From NCBI GenBank assembly GCA_027323595.1, contig DAHWBL010000239.1, positions 1 through 16,791 on the forward strand: a DNA stretch of 16,791 nt. The letters run 5' to 3'. The notes under the pieces are model-generated. The model did no database searches and had not been told where the DNA came from. It saw only the letters and a list, made by a program, of their open reading frames with translations. A program made the translations under genes and the position numbers. Source of the DNA: Acetobacteraceae bacterium. GTDB taxonomy: Bacteria; Pseudomonadota; Alphaproteobacteria; Acetobacterales; Acetobacteraceae. This document shows, piece after piece, positions 1 to 7,386 of the stretch (position 1 is its first letter; each line of letters opens with the position of its first letter).

Positions 1-5
1 GCCCC

Positions 6-746
6 GTGGCGACGTCACTAGGCCCGATCCTGTCGCTTGCTGGCCTCAGCAAGCGATTTGGCGCGGTGGTGGTTGCGCAGGACCTTCATCTGGAGGTCGC
101 GCGTGGCGAGGCGCTGGGAATTCTGGGCCCCAATGGCGCCGGCAAGACCAGCCTGTTCGGCATGATCACCGGCACGCTGAAACCCGACGCCGGACGGGTG
201 CTGTTCGACGGGCGCGCGATCACCGAATTGTCGCCGGCGGCGCGCTGCCGTGCGGGGATCGCGCGCAGCTTTCAGGTGCCCCAGCCGTTCGGCGGCATGA
301 CCGTGTTCGAGAATCTGGTGGTGGCGGCGGCCTTCGGCGACGGCATGTCGGAGCGCGGAAGCTATCGCCACTGCATGGAGATTTTGGAACGCTGCGGGCT
401 CGCGGATCGGGCGAACCGGTTGGCCGGATCGCTCACCCTGCTCGACCGCAAGCGGCTGGAACTGGCGCGCGCGCTCGCGACCAGGCCGAGCCTGCTGCTG
501 CTCGATGAGGTGGCGGGCGGCCTGAGCGAGCATGAATGTCATGCGCTGGTGGCGCTGGTGCGCGATGTGCACGCATCGGGCGTGACGATCGTGTGGATCG
601 AGCATGTGGTGCATGCGCTGATCGCGGTGGTGAACCGGCTGGTGGTGCTGCATGGCGGCGGCTTCATTGCCAATGGCGTGCCCGACGAGGTGATCCGCAG
701 CCCGCTGGTGGCCGAAATCTATATGGGGATCGAGGCCGATGTCTGA
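6..746 (+). CDS. livG: Branched-chain amino-acid type ABC transporter ATP-binding protein (LivG-like)
   Basis: This is one of the two cytoplasmic ATPases of a branched-chain amino-acid type importer; it hydrolyses ATP to drive uptake through the LivH/LivM permeases encoded downstream. From the GTG at position 6 it is 246 residues, the usual LivG length. Visible motifs are Walker A GPNGAGKT (41-48), Q-loop Gln90 in RSFQVPQPF, Walker B LLLLDE (163-168) and H-loop His200 in WIEH. The ABC signature is odd: at 143-147 it reads LTLLD instead of an LSGGQ-like sequence, although the following RKRLELARAL is typical of LivG. I recall this variant from a LivG subfamily, so it is probably not inactivating. 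The frame is open to the window edge, so the true start could lie upstream. The 3' end overlaps livF by 8 bases. The transported substrate is not determined by the sequence. Confidence 0.88.
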   Translation: MATSLGPILSLAGLSKRFGAVVVAQDLHLEVARGEALGILGPNGAGKTSLFGMITGTLKPDAGRVLFDGRAITELSPAARCRAGIARSFQVPQPFGGMTVFENLVVAAAFGDGMSERGSYRHCMEILERCGLADRANRLAGSLTLLDRKRLELARALATRPSLLLLDEVAGGLSEHECHALVALVRDVHASGVTIVWIEHVVHALIAVVNRLVVLHGGGFIANGVPDEVIRSPLVAEIYMGIEADV

Positions 747-1443
747 GCCGGTGCTCGTGGTGGACAGGCTCGATGCGTTCTACGGAGATTTCCAGGCGCT
801 GTTCGGCGTGTCGGCGGAGCTGCGCGCCGGTGAGGTGCTGGCGGTGATCGGCGCGAACGGGGCGGGCAAGAGCACGCTGCTGAAAACCATCGCCGGGCTG
901 ATGCCCACGCGCGCGGATGCCGTGCGTTTCGACGGTGCGCCGATCGGGGCGCTGGCGGCGCACAAGGTGGTGGCGCGCGGGATCGCGCTGGTGCCAGAGG
1001 GCCGGCGGCTGTTTCCTTCCTTGTCGGTCGAGGAAAATCTGCTCGTTGGCGGGCAGTTGCGTCGCCCGGGCGCATGGTCGCTCGCGCGGGTCTATGAATT
1101 ATTCCCGGTTCTGGCGGAACGGCGCCACACGCCGGCCACCGCGTTGTCGGGCGGCCAGCAGCAGATGGTTGCCATCGGGCGGGCGCTGATGTCCAATCCG
1201 TCGTTGCTGTTGTGCGACGAGATCAGCCTTGGTCTGGCGCCAACCATCGTGCGCGACATCTATGCGTGCGTGCCGCGGATCGTGGGCGAGGGGACGGCGA
1301 TGGTGATGGTGGAACAGGATATCGGCCAGGCGCTCGCGGCGGCGAAATTCGTGATCTGTCTGCAGGAAGGGCGGGTGGCGCTCACCGGGGTCGCCGCGCA
1401 GGTCAGTCGGGCCGACATCGCCGCCGCCTATTTCGGGGTCTGA
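739..1443 (+). CDS. livF: Branched-chain amino-acid type ABC transporter ATP-binding protein (LivF-like)
   Basis: This is the second ATPase of the importer and acts on the inner face of the membrane with LivG. It has 234 residues, normal for LivF. Motifs are Walker A GANGAGKST (38-46), the LivF hallmark PEGRRLFPSLSVEENL (86-101), a fully canonical signature LSGGQQQ (136-142), Walker B LLLCDE (156-161) and the LivF-type VEQD in place of the H-loop histidine. The ATG at 739 lies inside the end of livG, whose TGA is at 744-746, so translation is likely coupled. A purine-rich GAGG precedes the start. The next gene begins two bases after the stop, placing it in a G-F-H-M operon. Confidence 0.92.
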   Translation: MSEPVLVVDRLDAFYGDFQALFGVSAELRAGEVLAVIGANGAGKSTLLKTIAGLMPTRADAVRFDGAPIGALAAHKVVARGIALVPEGRRLFPSLSVEENLLVGGQLRRPGAWSLARVYELFPVLAERRHTPATALSGGQQQMVAIGRALMSNPSLLLCDEISLGLAPTIVRDIYACVPRIVGEGTAMVMVEQDIGQALAAAKFVICLQEGRVALTGVAAQVSRADIAAAYFGV

Positions 1444-1445
1444 TC

Positions 1446-2315
1446 ATGCTCGACTGGGTCAACACGATTTTGCAGGGCGTGTTGCTGGGCGGTCTGTACG
1501 CGATGTTCGCGGCCGGGCTGTCGCTGATTTTCGGCGTGATGCGGCTGGTCAATATCGCGCATGGCGATCTGATCGTGCTGGCGGCCTATGTCGCGCTGGT
1601 GACCACCGAGGCGCTCGGCATCGGGCCGTTGCCGGCGATCGTGGTGGTGGTGCCGGTGATGGCGCTGATCGGCTACGGCTTGCAGCGCGGCCTGCTGAAT
1701 TTCACCCTGGGCGACGATATTCTGCCGCCGCTGCTGGTGACGTTCGGCCTGTCGATCATCATCCAGAACGGCCTGCTGGAGATTTTTACCGCTGACAGCA
1801 GGAAACTCCAGGCCGGTCCGATCGAGATCGCGTCGATCCATCTGCCTGGCGGGATCGCGCTGGGAACCCTGCCGGTGATCCAGTTCCTGGTCGCGGTGGC
1901 GGTGATCGGGGCATTGCAATTATTGCTTTATCGCACTGCTCTGGGCCGCAGCTTCCGCGCGGTGTCGGACGACCAGCCGGTGGCGCAACTGATGGGCATC
2001 AATAATCGGCACATCTTCGCGCTGGCGATGGCGATTTCGCTGGCCGTGGTGGCGGTGGCCGGCGTGCTGCTTGCCGTGCGCAGTAATTTCGATCCCGCGA
2101 TCGGCCCGGCCCGGCTGATATTCGGGTTCGAGGCGGTGATCATGGGCGGGCTGGCGAGCCTGTGGGGCACGCTGGCCGGCGGCATTCTGCTCGGGGTCGC
2201 GCAGACGATGGGCGCACGAATTGATCCGGGTTGGCAGATCCTGGCCGGGCATCTGGTGTTTTTGCTGGTGCTCGCCATCCGCCCGAGCGGCATGTTCGCG
2301 CGGCCCGGCCAATGA
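1446..2315 (+). CDS. livH: Branched-chain amino-acid type ABC transporter permease (LivH-like)
   Basis: Inner-membrane permease, 289 residues, almost entirely hydrophobic, with about eight predicted membrane segments. The N-terminal block GLYAMFAAGLSLIFGVMRL followed by VNIAHGD is diagnostic of LivH, as is the C-terminal block with MGGLASLWGTLAGGILLG. I chose the ATG at 1446 because it begins the conserved N-terminus, starts two bases after the livF stop and has GGGG six bases upstream. The open frame continues further 5' only as read-through of livF DNA. It should pair with LivM to form the translocation pore. The stop overlaps the livM start as ATGA (2312-2315). Confidence 0.92.
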   Translation: MLDWVNTILQGVLLGGLYAMFAAGLSLIFGVMRLVNIAHGDLIVLAAYVALVTTEALGIGPLPAIVVVVPVMALIGYGLQRGLLNFTLGDDILPPLLVTFGLSIIIQNGLLEIFTADSRKLQAGPIEIASIHLPGGIALGTLPVIQFLVAVAVIGALQLLLYRTALGRSFRAVSDDQPVAQLMGINNRHIFALAMAISLAVVAVAGVLLAVRSNFDPAIGPARLIFGFEAVIMGGLASLWGTLAGGILLGVAQTMGARIDPGWQILAGHLVFLLVLAIRPSGMFARPGQ

Positions 2316-3328
2316 ACGGCGCGATGCGGACCGTTCGCGTCGGCTCCGCGGGGCCGGCGCATCGGCTGGTGTTCGCGCTGTTGGCGGCGGTGGTGCTGGG
2401 GCTGGCGGCCGCGCCCTACTGGGCGGATCGTGACGGCATTCGGCTGCTGGGTGAGTTCTTCGCCTATGCGGCGCTCGCCAGCCTGTGGAATCTGCTCGCC
2501 GGCTATGCCGGGCTCGTGTCGGTGGGGCAGCAGGCGTTCGTCGGCCTGGGCGGCTACGTGATGGTGACGCTCGCGATTTTCGTTGGCGTGAACCCGCTGT
2601 TCGCGATTCCGGTCGCCGGGCTCGCCGCCGGGGTGATCGCGGTGCCGGTGGCGTCGCTCACCTTTCGGCTGCGCGGCGCCTATTTCGCGATCGGTACGTG
2701 GGTGGTGGCGGAGGTGTTTCGTCTGCTGTGCGCGCAGATCGGCGCGCTGGGTGGCGGCTCGGGTGCGTCGCTGCCGGCGCGGGTGGTGCTTGGCATCGCG
2801 CATGACCGGGCGATGCGTGAGGCGATCACCTATTGGGTGGCGCTGGCGCTGATGCTGGCGGTGCTTGGGGTCATAGTGCTGCTGCTGCGCTCGCGCTTCG
2901 GCCTGGCGCTGACGGCGATCCGTGACAATGAACTCGCCGCGCGCAGCAACGGCGTGGAGGTGGGGCGGGTCAAGCTGTTGGTCTATGTGCTGGTGGCAGC
3001 GGCAACCGGGATGGTGGGTGCGTGGATATTCCTGCAAAAGCTGCGGGTCTCGCCGGACTCAGCGTTCGACGTGAACGACTGGACGGCGCTGGTGATTTTC
3101 ATGACCGTGATCGGCGGCATCGGTTCGGTCGAGGGGCCGATCATCGGCACCGTGATATTTTTCATCATGCGCGAGTCGCTGTCTGACCTTGGCAGTGTCT
3201 ATCTGATGATTCTCGGTCTGGTGGCGATCGGTGTGATGCTGCGGGCGCCGCGCGGCCTGTGGGGTGCGGTGGCCGCGCGCACCGGCTGGCAGGTGATCCC
3301 GCTGCGTCGGCTGTTGCGCCTGGAGTGA
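2312..3328 (+). CDS. livM: Branched-chain amino-acid type ABC transporter permease (LivM-like)
   Basis: Second inner-membrane permease of the importer, 338 residues from the ATG at 2312. Family blocks visible are LWNLLAGYAGLVSVGQQAF followed by VGLGGY, RLRGAYFAIGTW, the cytoplasmic coupling region TAIRDNELAARSNGV and MTVIGGIGSVEGPIIGT near the C-terminus. The start overlaps the livH stop (ATGA) and no other start gives the conserved N-terminus, so translational coupling is likely. It is the last gene of the visible liv operon; 77 bases separate it from msrA. A periplasmic substrate-binding protein, required by such importers, is not encoded between 6 and 3328 and would have to lie upstream or elsewhere. 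Confidence 0.92.
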   Translation: MNGAMRTVRVGSAGPAHRLVFALLAAVVLGLAAAPYWADRDGIRLLGEFFAYAALASLWNLLAGYAGLVSVGQQAFVGLGGYVMVTLAIFVGVNPLFAIPVAGLAAGVIAVPVASLTFRLRGAYFAIGTWVVAEVFRLLCAQIGALGGGSGASLPARVVLGIAHDRAMREAITYWVALALMLAVLGVIVLLLRSRFGLALTAIRDNELAARSNGVEVGRVKLLVYVLVAAATGMVGAWIFLQKLRVSPDSAFDVNDWTALVIFMTVIGGIGSVEGPIIGTVIFFIMRESLSDLGSVYLMILGLVAIGVMLRAPRGLWGAVAARTGWQVIPLRRLLRLE

Positions 3329-3405
3329 GGCGCGCGCGTCGGGCTTGATCTGTCCCCGCTTCGGCAGCACGCTGGCCGCGCGGCAATGGCGGATCGGGGG
3401 ATTTG

Positions 3406-3948
3406 ATGAGCGTGCTCGAAGAAATCGCGGACCTTGGCGGTGGCTGTTTCTGGTGCCTGGAGGCGGTGTTTTTGCGTCTGAAGGGAGTGCTCGGCGTGGC
3501 CTCCGGCTACCAGGGCGGGGCGCGGGCGCATCCGAGCTACGAACAGGTGTGCAGCGGTGCCACCGGCCACGCCGAGGTGGTGCGGGTGCGCTTTGATCCG
3601 GCCGAACTCAGCTATGCCGATCTGCTGCGTGTGTTTTTCAGCATCCACGACCCGACCACGCCCGACCGCCAGGGCAACGATATCGGCAGCCAATATCGCT
3701 CGGTGATCTTCACCCATTCGGACGCGCAGGCAGCCATGGCACGCCAGATCGTGGAGGAAATCGAGTCGCATCATCTGTATGACGCGCCCGTGGTGACGCA
3801 GATTCTGCCGGCACCCGAATTCTATCCGGCCGAGGCGTATCACCAGGATTATTTCGCCCGCAACCCGAACGCCGGCTATTGCCGGGTGGTGGTGGCGCCG
3901 AAAGTGGTTAAATTCCGCAAGCTTTTCGCCGATCGGTGGCGCGATTAA
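3406..3948 (+). CDS. msrA: Peptide methionine (S)-S-oxide reductase MsrA
   Basis: Reduces methionine-S-sulfoxide in proteins back to methionine, repairing oxidative damage, probably in the cytoplasm because no signal peptide is present. It is 180 residues from the ATG at 3406; a TTG sits one codon earlier, but the ATG has GGGGG five bases upstream. The catalytic motif GCFWC is at 13-17, with nucleophile Cys14. Family blocks include SGYQGG, YEQVCSGATGHAEVV, FFSIHDPTTPDRQGNDIGSQ, YRSVIF and YHQDYFARNPNAGYCRVVV. The Cys in AGYC near the C-terminus is at the usual resolving position of this class, and Cys17 is an alternative. It stands alone, 77 bases after livM and ahead of a 310-base non-coding stretch. 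Confidence 0.96.
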   Translation: MSVLEEIADLGGGCFWCLEAVFLRLKGVLGVASGYQGGARAHPSYEQVCSGATGHAEVVRVRFDPAELSYADLLRVFFSIHDPTTPDRQGNDIGSQYRSVIFTHSDAQAAMARQIVEEIESHHLYDAPVVTQILPAPEFYPAEAYHQDYFARNPNAGYCRVVVAPKVVKFRKLFADRWRD

Positions 3949-4258
3949 GAATTTCGCAGGCCCCCGCCAACTCCGGGCGTGGGATCAGCGGTTCTTGCGT
4001 CCTTGCCAGATAATGCTTGCGCGACAACCCGATTCTGCTAGAGCGGTCGGAGGTCGCGGATTTCGATCCGTTCCATTGCCGAGTCGCAGCGGTCGCGCAT
4101 CTGACCGAGGCGGACGGCACTGGCGCGGGGAGACACATGGTCGGCCACCTTTGACGGAACCGGACGACAGAAACCGACGACCAGCCACCAAAGCCCGCAA
4201 CGGGCCGTGCACCGCCAGCATGTCGGTGTGCGCACCATAACAGGAGCATGCTGCTTCA
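3949..4258 (+). other. 310-base intergenic region and probable HU leader
   Basis: No convincing gene is seen here. Short open frames in several phases lack conserved features and a good ribosome site. The distal part can fold: GCCCG-CAA-CGGGC at 4193-4205 is a perfect 5-bp hairpin, and a second weaker pairing, CACCG with CGGTG, lies just downstream before the HU ribosome site. An AGGAG at 4242-4246 is the probable HU ribosome binding site. The region could be a plain promoter plus leader or a translation-control element. Confidence 0.4.
4017..4044 (+). promoter_or_regulatory. Candidate promoter of the HU gene
   Basis: TTGCGC (4017-4022) and TAGAGC (4039-4044) are separated by 16 bases and lie in the 310-base gap ahead of the HU gene. 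This is a modest sigma70-like match. If used, it would give a leader of roughly 200 bases. Other promoters in the gap are not excluded. Confidence 0.25.
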
Positions 4259-4528
4259 ATGAGCAAAGCATTCATTGCCGAAGTCATCCAGACATCCACC
4301 GCGTGCACCGGTGTTGCCGCCAACAAGGCTGCCGGCGAACTGATCGATGCGATCGTCAAGGAGCTGAAGAAAAGCGGCGGCTTCACGCTGCCGAGCTTCG
4401 GCACTTTCTCGGTGCGCAAGACCAAGGCGCGCAAGGCCATGAACCCGCGCACCGGTGAGCCGGTGAAGGTGAAGGCCGGCAAGACCGTGCGCTTCAAGGC
4501 CTCGCCGAATCTGAAGAAGGCGGTCTGA
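4259..4528 (+). CDS. HU-family DNA-binding protein
   Basis: A small basic nucleoid protein of the HU/IHF family that binds and bends DNA as a dimer. It is 89 residues, the normal HU size. It shows the N-terminal helical dimerisation part (1-40), the FTLPSFGTFSVRK strand block (42-54) and the DNA-binding arm region ARKAMNPRTGEPVKVKAGK (57-75), with the Asn-Pro intercalating pair in MNPRTGE. It ends in FKASPNLKKAV, typical of HU. The ATG at 4259 has AGGAG 12 bases upstream, slightly far but the only good site. It appears monocistronic, with a long leader and a strong hairpin 16 bases after the stop. HU and IHF subunits are not safely separated here, but the lack of IHF-specific features favours HU. 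Confidence 0.93.
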   Translation: MSKAFIAEVIQTSTACTGVAANKAAGELIDAIVKELKKSGGFTLPSFGTFSVRKTKARKAMNPRTGEPVKVKAGKTVRFKASPNLKKAV

Positions 4529-4544
4529 TCGACCGTCCCTGCGA

Positions 4545-4574
4545 GGCCGGGGCGCGGGTGACCGTGCCCCGGCC
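4545..4574 (+). terminator. Strong hairpin after the HU gene
   Basis: A perfect 9-bp inverted repeat, GGCCGGGGC (4545-4553) with GCCCCGGCC (4566-4574), extends inward by four more pairs including one G-U, leaving a GTGA tetraloop of the stable GNRA type. No T-run follows, so it is either a weak intrinsic terminator or a 3'-end stabiliser. It ends 14 bases before the next start codon and may also affect expression of that gene. Confidence 0.6.
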
Positions 4575-4588
4575 GAGCCGGGATCGCC

Positions 4589-5803
4589 ATGATGCTGCTG
4601 TCCCGGCGCTTTCTGCCGCTGTTCGTGACCCAGGCGCTCAGCGCGCTGCTCGACAATCTTTATCGAAATGCCGCGGTTCTGCTGATCTTGTTCGCCGATC
4701 CGCGCGCCGGCGCATCGCTGGTGCCGCTCGCAGGCCTGCTGTTCACCCTGCCATTCGTGCTGGGGTCCGCCGCCGCCGGAACAATTGCCGATTCCCATGA
4801 CAAGGCCTGGCTGATCCGCTGGAACCGGGTGAGCGAATTCGCGTTGTCGCTGGCCGCCGCCGTCGCCCTCGTCGATGGCGGCGCCACCGCGCTGCTCGCG
4901 GTGCTGTTCGGCTTCGGCGTGCAGGCATGTTTTTTCGGCCCGCTAAAATACGCCATCCTGCCGCAATTGCTGGCGCCCGCGGAACTCGCGCGCGGCAATG
5001 GCTGGGTGGCGGCGGCGACCTTCATCGCCATCGTGCTCGGCACCTTGATCGGCGGCGGCCTGGTGGCGCTGCCGCACGGCAATCTGTTCGCCGCCGCCGG
5101 CTGCGTGGCGACCTCCGCGATCGGGCTGGGTGCTGCGTTCATGGTGCCGTCGTCGCCGCCGAGCGGCCGCGCGACGGTGCAATGGCGGCTGCTGCGCGCG
5201 AACCGCGAACTGCTCGCCGCGGTGCTGGCCGACCCCGCCTTGCGTGCGCCCGCGCTGGGCATCAGTTGGTTCTGGGTGCTGGGCTCGGTGATGCTGGCCG
5301 AGGTGCCGGTGATCGCGGCACGCGATCTGGCCGCGGACCCGACGGTGGCGACGCTGCTGCTCGCGGTGGTGCCGGTGGGCCTGGCATTGGGCGCGCTGGT
5401 CGCCGGGCGGATCGCCGACCCGCGACGGCTGCTTGCCTGGGCGGCGGCCTGGGTGAGCGCGTTTCTGCTCGATTTCGCGTTTGTCGCGGCCGGGGCTCCG
5501 CATTTTGCGACCGCCGCGCGGATGCTCGCCGATCCGCGCGGCTGGCGGCTGGCCGGCGATCTCATGGCGGCGTCGGTCTGTGCCGGCATGTTCGTGCTGC
5601 CGCTGAGTGTCGCCTTGCAGGCGCGCGCCGCCCCGTCGCGGCGGGCGCGGGTGATCGGCGCGAACAACGTGCTGAACGCGCTGGCCATCGTGGGCGCCGG
5701 CGCGGTGGCGGCGGGTCTGCCGCTGCTGGGGCTGTCGGCGCCGGCGATCATCGCGCTGCTGGCGGCCGGCAATCTGGTGGTGGCCTGGCGCTGGCGGCGT
5801 TGA
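4589..5803 (+). CDS. MFS transporter, LplT-like (lysophospholipid transporter family)
   Basis: A 404-residue inner-membrane protein with about 12 hydrophobic segments. The block FFGPLKYAILPQLLAPAELA (about 113-132), followed by RGNGWVAAATFIAIVLGTLIGG, resembles the lysophospholipid flippase LplT and the MFS half of LplT-acyltransferase fusions. LplT moves lysophospholipids across the inner membrane for re-acylation. Asp22 in the first segment (SALLDNLYRNA) fits that family. The acyltransferase partner (Aas) usually linked to it is neither fused nor adjacent, so the substrate remains open. The ATG at 4589 is followed by a second ATG at 4592, and no strong ribosome site precedes either. It starts 14 bases after the HU hairpin. 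A 60-base gap leads to the next gene on the same strand. Confidence 0.75.
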   Translation: MMLLSRRFLPLFVTQALSALLDNLYRNAAVLLILFADPRAGASLVPLAGLLFTLPFVLGSAAAGTIADSHDKAWLIRWNRVSEFALSLAAAVALVDGGATALLAVLFGFGVQACFFGPLKYAILPQLLAPAELARGNGWVAAATFIAIVLGTLIGGGLVALPHGNLFAAAGCVATSAIGLGAAFMVPSSPPSGRATVQWRLLRANRELLAAVLADPALRAPALGISWFWVLGSVMLAEVPVIAARDLAADPTVATLLLAVVPVGLALGALVAGRIADPRRLLAWAAAWVSAFLLDFAFVAAGAPHFATAARMLADPRGWRLAGDLMAASVCAGMFVLPLSVALQARAAPSRRARVIGANNVLNALAIVGAGAVAAGLPLLGLSAPAIIALLAAGNLVVAWRWRR

Positions 5804-5863
5804 CCGGGTCGGAACGGCTTGGCATCAGTGCGGGAGGTTCCTGACGCCACGGAGAATACCGGC

Positions 5864-7306
5864 ATGCAACCGCCGCCGCCGCCCAACCCCGCGCCGCCCG
5901 CCGTGCAGGCCGATCCGGCCGAGGCGTTGATCCGCGCCGAACAGGCCGCCGCGGCCAAGCGGCTGAACGAGGCGATGGGCATCTGCCGTGACGTGCTCGA
6001 GACCCATGCCGAGCACCCGGCGGCGCTGGCGATGCTCGGGTCGATCCTGGGACATCGCGGCGAGATGGCGGAATCGATCCGGCTGCTGGAGCGCGCGGTG
6101 GCGCAAAACGGCCAGGTGGCGGCCTGGCGCAACAATCTGTGCAGCCTCTACCGGATGGAATGCCGGCTGGAGGAGGCCGAGCGCGAGGGCCGCGCGGCAC
6201 TTGCGCTCGCGCCCGGACAGCCGACGCTGCTGCTCAATCTGGCCAAGGTGTTCATGGATCGCGGCGACGACGCGCTGGCGATCCCGCTGTTTCAGGACGT
6301 GCTGGCGCGCGAGCCGTTCAATGCCGAGGCGCATCTGGCGATCGGGCAGATGCTGCTGGCGCGCGGTGAGATGCGGCCGGGCTGGGCGGAGTATGAGTGG
6401 CGCAACCGGCTGGAGCAGGCCAAGGGCATGATCCCCAACATGATCCGCCCGGAATGGAACGGCATGGCGCTGCCCGGCGCCACCATCATGCTGATCGGCG
6501 ACCAGGGCTTTGGCGACACGCTGCAATTCGCCCGCTTCATCCCCCAGGTCGCGGCGCGCTGCGGCCATGTCGCGCTGGCGTGCGGCGGCGAGCTGGAGGG
6601 GTTGCTGCGCCCGATCCCCGGCGTGGGCAGCATCTTCAGCCGCTGGCAGGACGCGCCGCCGCATCAGGTCTGGTGCCGGATCACCAGCCTGGGCGGAATT
6701 TTCGAGGTGGGCGCGGACAACATGCCGCCGGCGCCGTATCTGTCCGCCGCTGCCGAGCCGCGTGCCGCCTGGGCCGAGCGGCTCGCGCGCGATCTGCCCT
6801 CGGGGCGCAGGCGGGTGGGGATTTTCTGGTCCGGCCGGCCGACCCACCCCAATGACCGTCGCCGTTCGCTGCGCCTCGCACAGCTCGCCCCGGTGCTGGC
6901 GCTGGCCGGCGAGGTGGTGGACATGGTGTCGTTGCAGAAGCTGGTGCCGGACGCGGACCGCGCGCTGCTCGCCGCGCATCCGGTGCTCGATCTGTCCGCC
7001 GAATTGACCGATTTTTCGGTCACCGCGGCGATCCTGACCAATCTCGACATGCTGGTCACGATCGACAGCGGCATCGCGCATCTGGCCGGCGCGCTCGGCG
7101 TGCCGGTGACGATGATGTCGCCCAGCCCGGCCGACTGGCGCTGGCTCAACCAGGGCAGCGACAGCGTCTGGTATCCGAGCATGTACATCCTGCGGCAGCC
7201 CTCGGTCGGGCAATGGACGCCGGTGATCGAGGCCGCCGCCGCGCGGGTGGCCGCGCTCGCCGCGCGACCGGCCTCCGACGAGCTGGGTTGTGCCGTGCCG
7301 GGCTGA
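5864..7306 (+). CDS. TPR-repeat protein with GT9/GT41-like glycosyltransferase domain
   Basis: A 480-residue cytoplasmic two-domain protein. Residues about 20-185 form tetratricopeptide repeats, for example AKRLNEAMGICRDVLETHAE, AALAMLGSILGHRGEMAESI and TLLLNLAKVFMDRGDDALAI, closing with WAEYEWR (174-180). Residues about 200-465 resemble a GT-B glycosyltransferase of the GT9/GT41 type: GDQGFGDTLQFARFIP (212-227), FWSGRPTHPNDRRRSL (321-336) and the nucleotide-sugar binding part DSGIAHLAGALGVPV (401-415). Such fusions are common in Alphaproteobacteria and are presumed to transfer sugars to protein or envelope acceptors; the acceptor here is unknown. I chose the ATG at 5864 because GGAGA (5851-5855) sits eight bases upstream, although the frame is open further 5'. 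The N-terminus is proline-rich. It is an island between two MFS genes and may be co-transcribed with either. Confidence 0.82.
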   Translation: MQPPPPPNPAPPAVQADPAEALIRAEQAAAAKRLNEAMGICRDVLETHAEHPAALAMLGSILGHRGEMAESIRLLERAVAQNGQVAAWRNNLCSLYRMECRLEEAEREGRAALALAPGQPTLLLNLAKVFMDRGDDALAIPLFQDVLAREPFNAEAHLAIGQMLLARGEMRPGWAEYEWRNRLEQAKGMIPNMIRPEWNGMALPGATIMLIGDQGFGDTLQFARFIPQVAARCGHVALACGGELEGLLRPIPGVGSIFSRWQDAPPHQVWCRITSLGGIFEVGADNMPPAPYLSAAAEPRAAWAERLARDLPSGRRRVGIFWSGRPTHPNDRRRSLRLAQLAPVLALAGEVVDMVSLQKLVPDADRALLAAHPVLDLSAELTDFSVTAAILTNLDMLVTIDSGIAHLAGALGVPVTMMSPSPADWRWLNQGSDSVWYPSMYILRQPSVGQWTPVIEAAAARVAALAARPASDELGCAVPG

Positions 7307-7386
7307 CAGCGCCGGGCTTGCGGAGTAGTCACACCGAGGGCGCCGGTGCTGACGCGACGTGGCCGGCGCGAGGGGATCGGTTTGCG

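Noticed and set aside
3995..4240. 81-codon plus-strand frame in the gap before the HU gene
   Set aside because: Arg/Pro/Gly-rich translation with no recognisable features and no ribosome site; it overlaps the likely promoter and leader hairpins.
4660..6135. Long minus-strand open frame of 491 codons opposite the LplT-like and TPR genes
   Set aside because: It is a high-GC shadow: Ala/Ser/Arg/Pro-rich, no family motifs, no ribosome site, and it spans two well-supported plus-strand genes.
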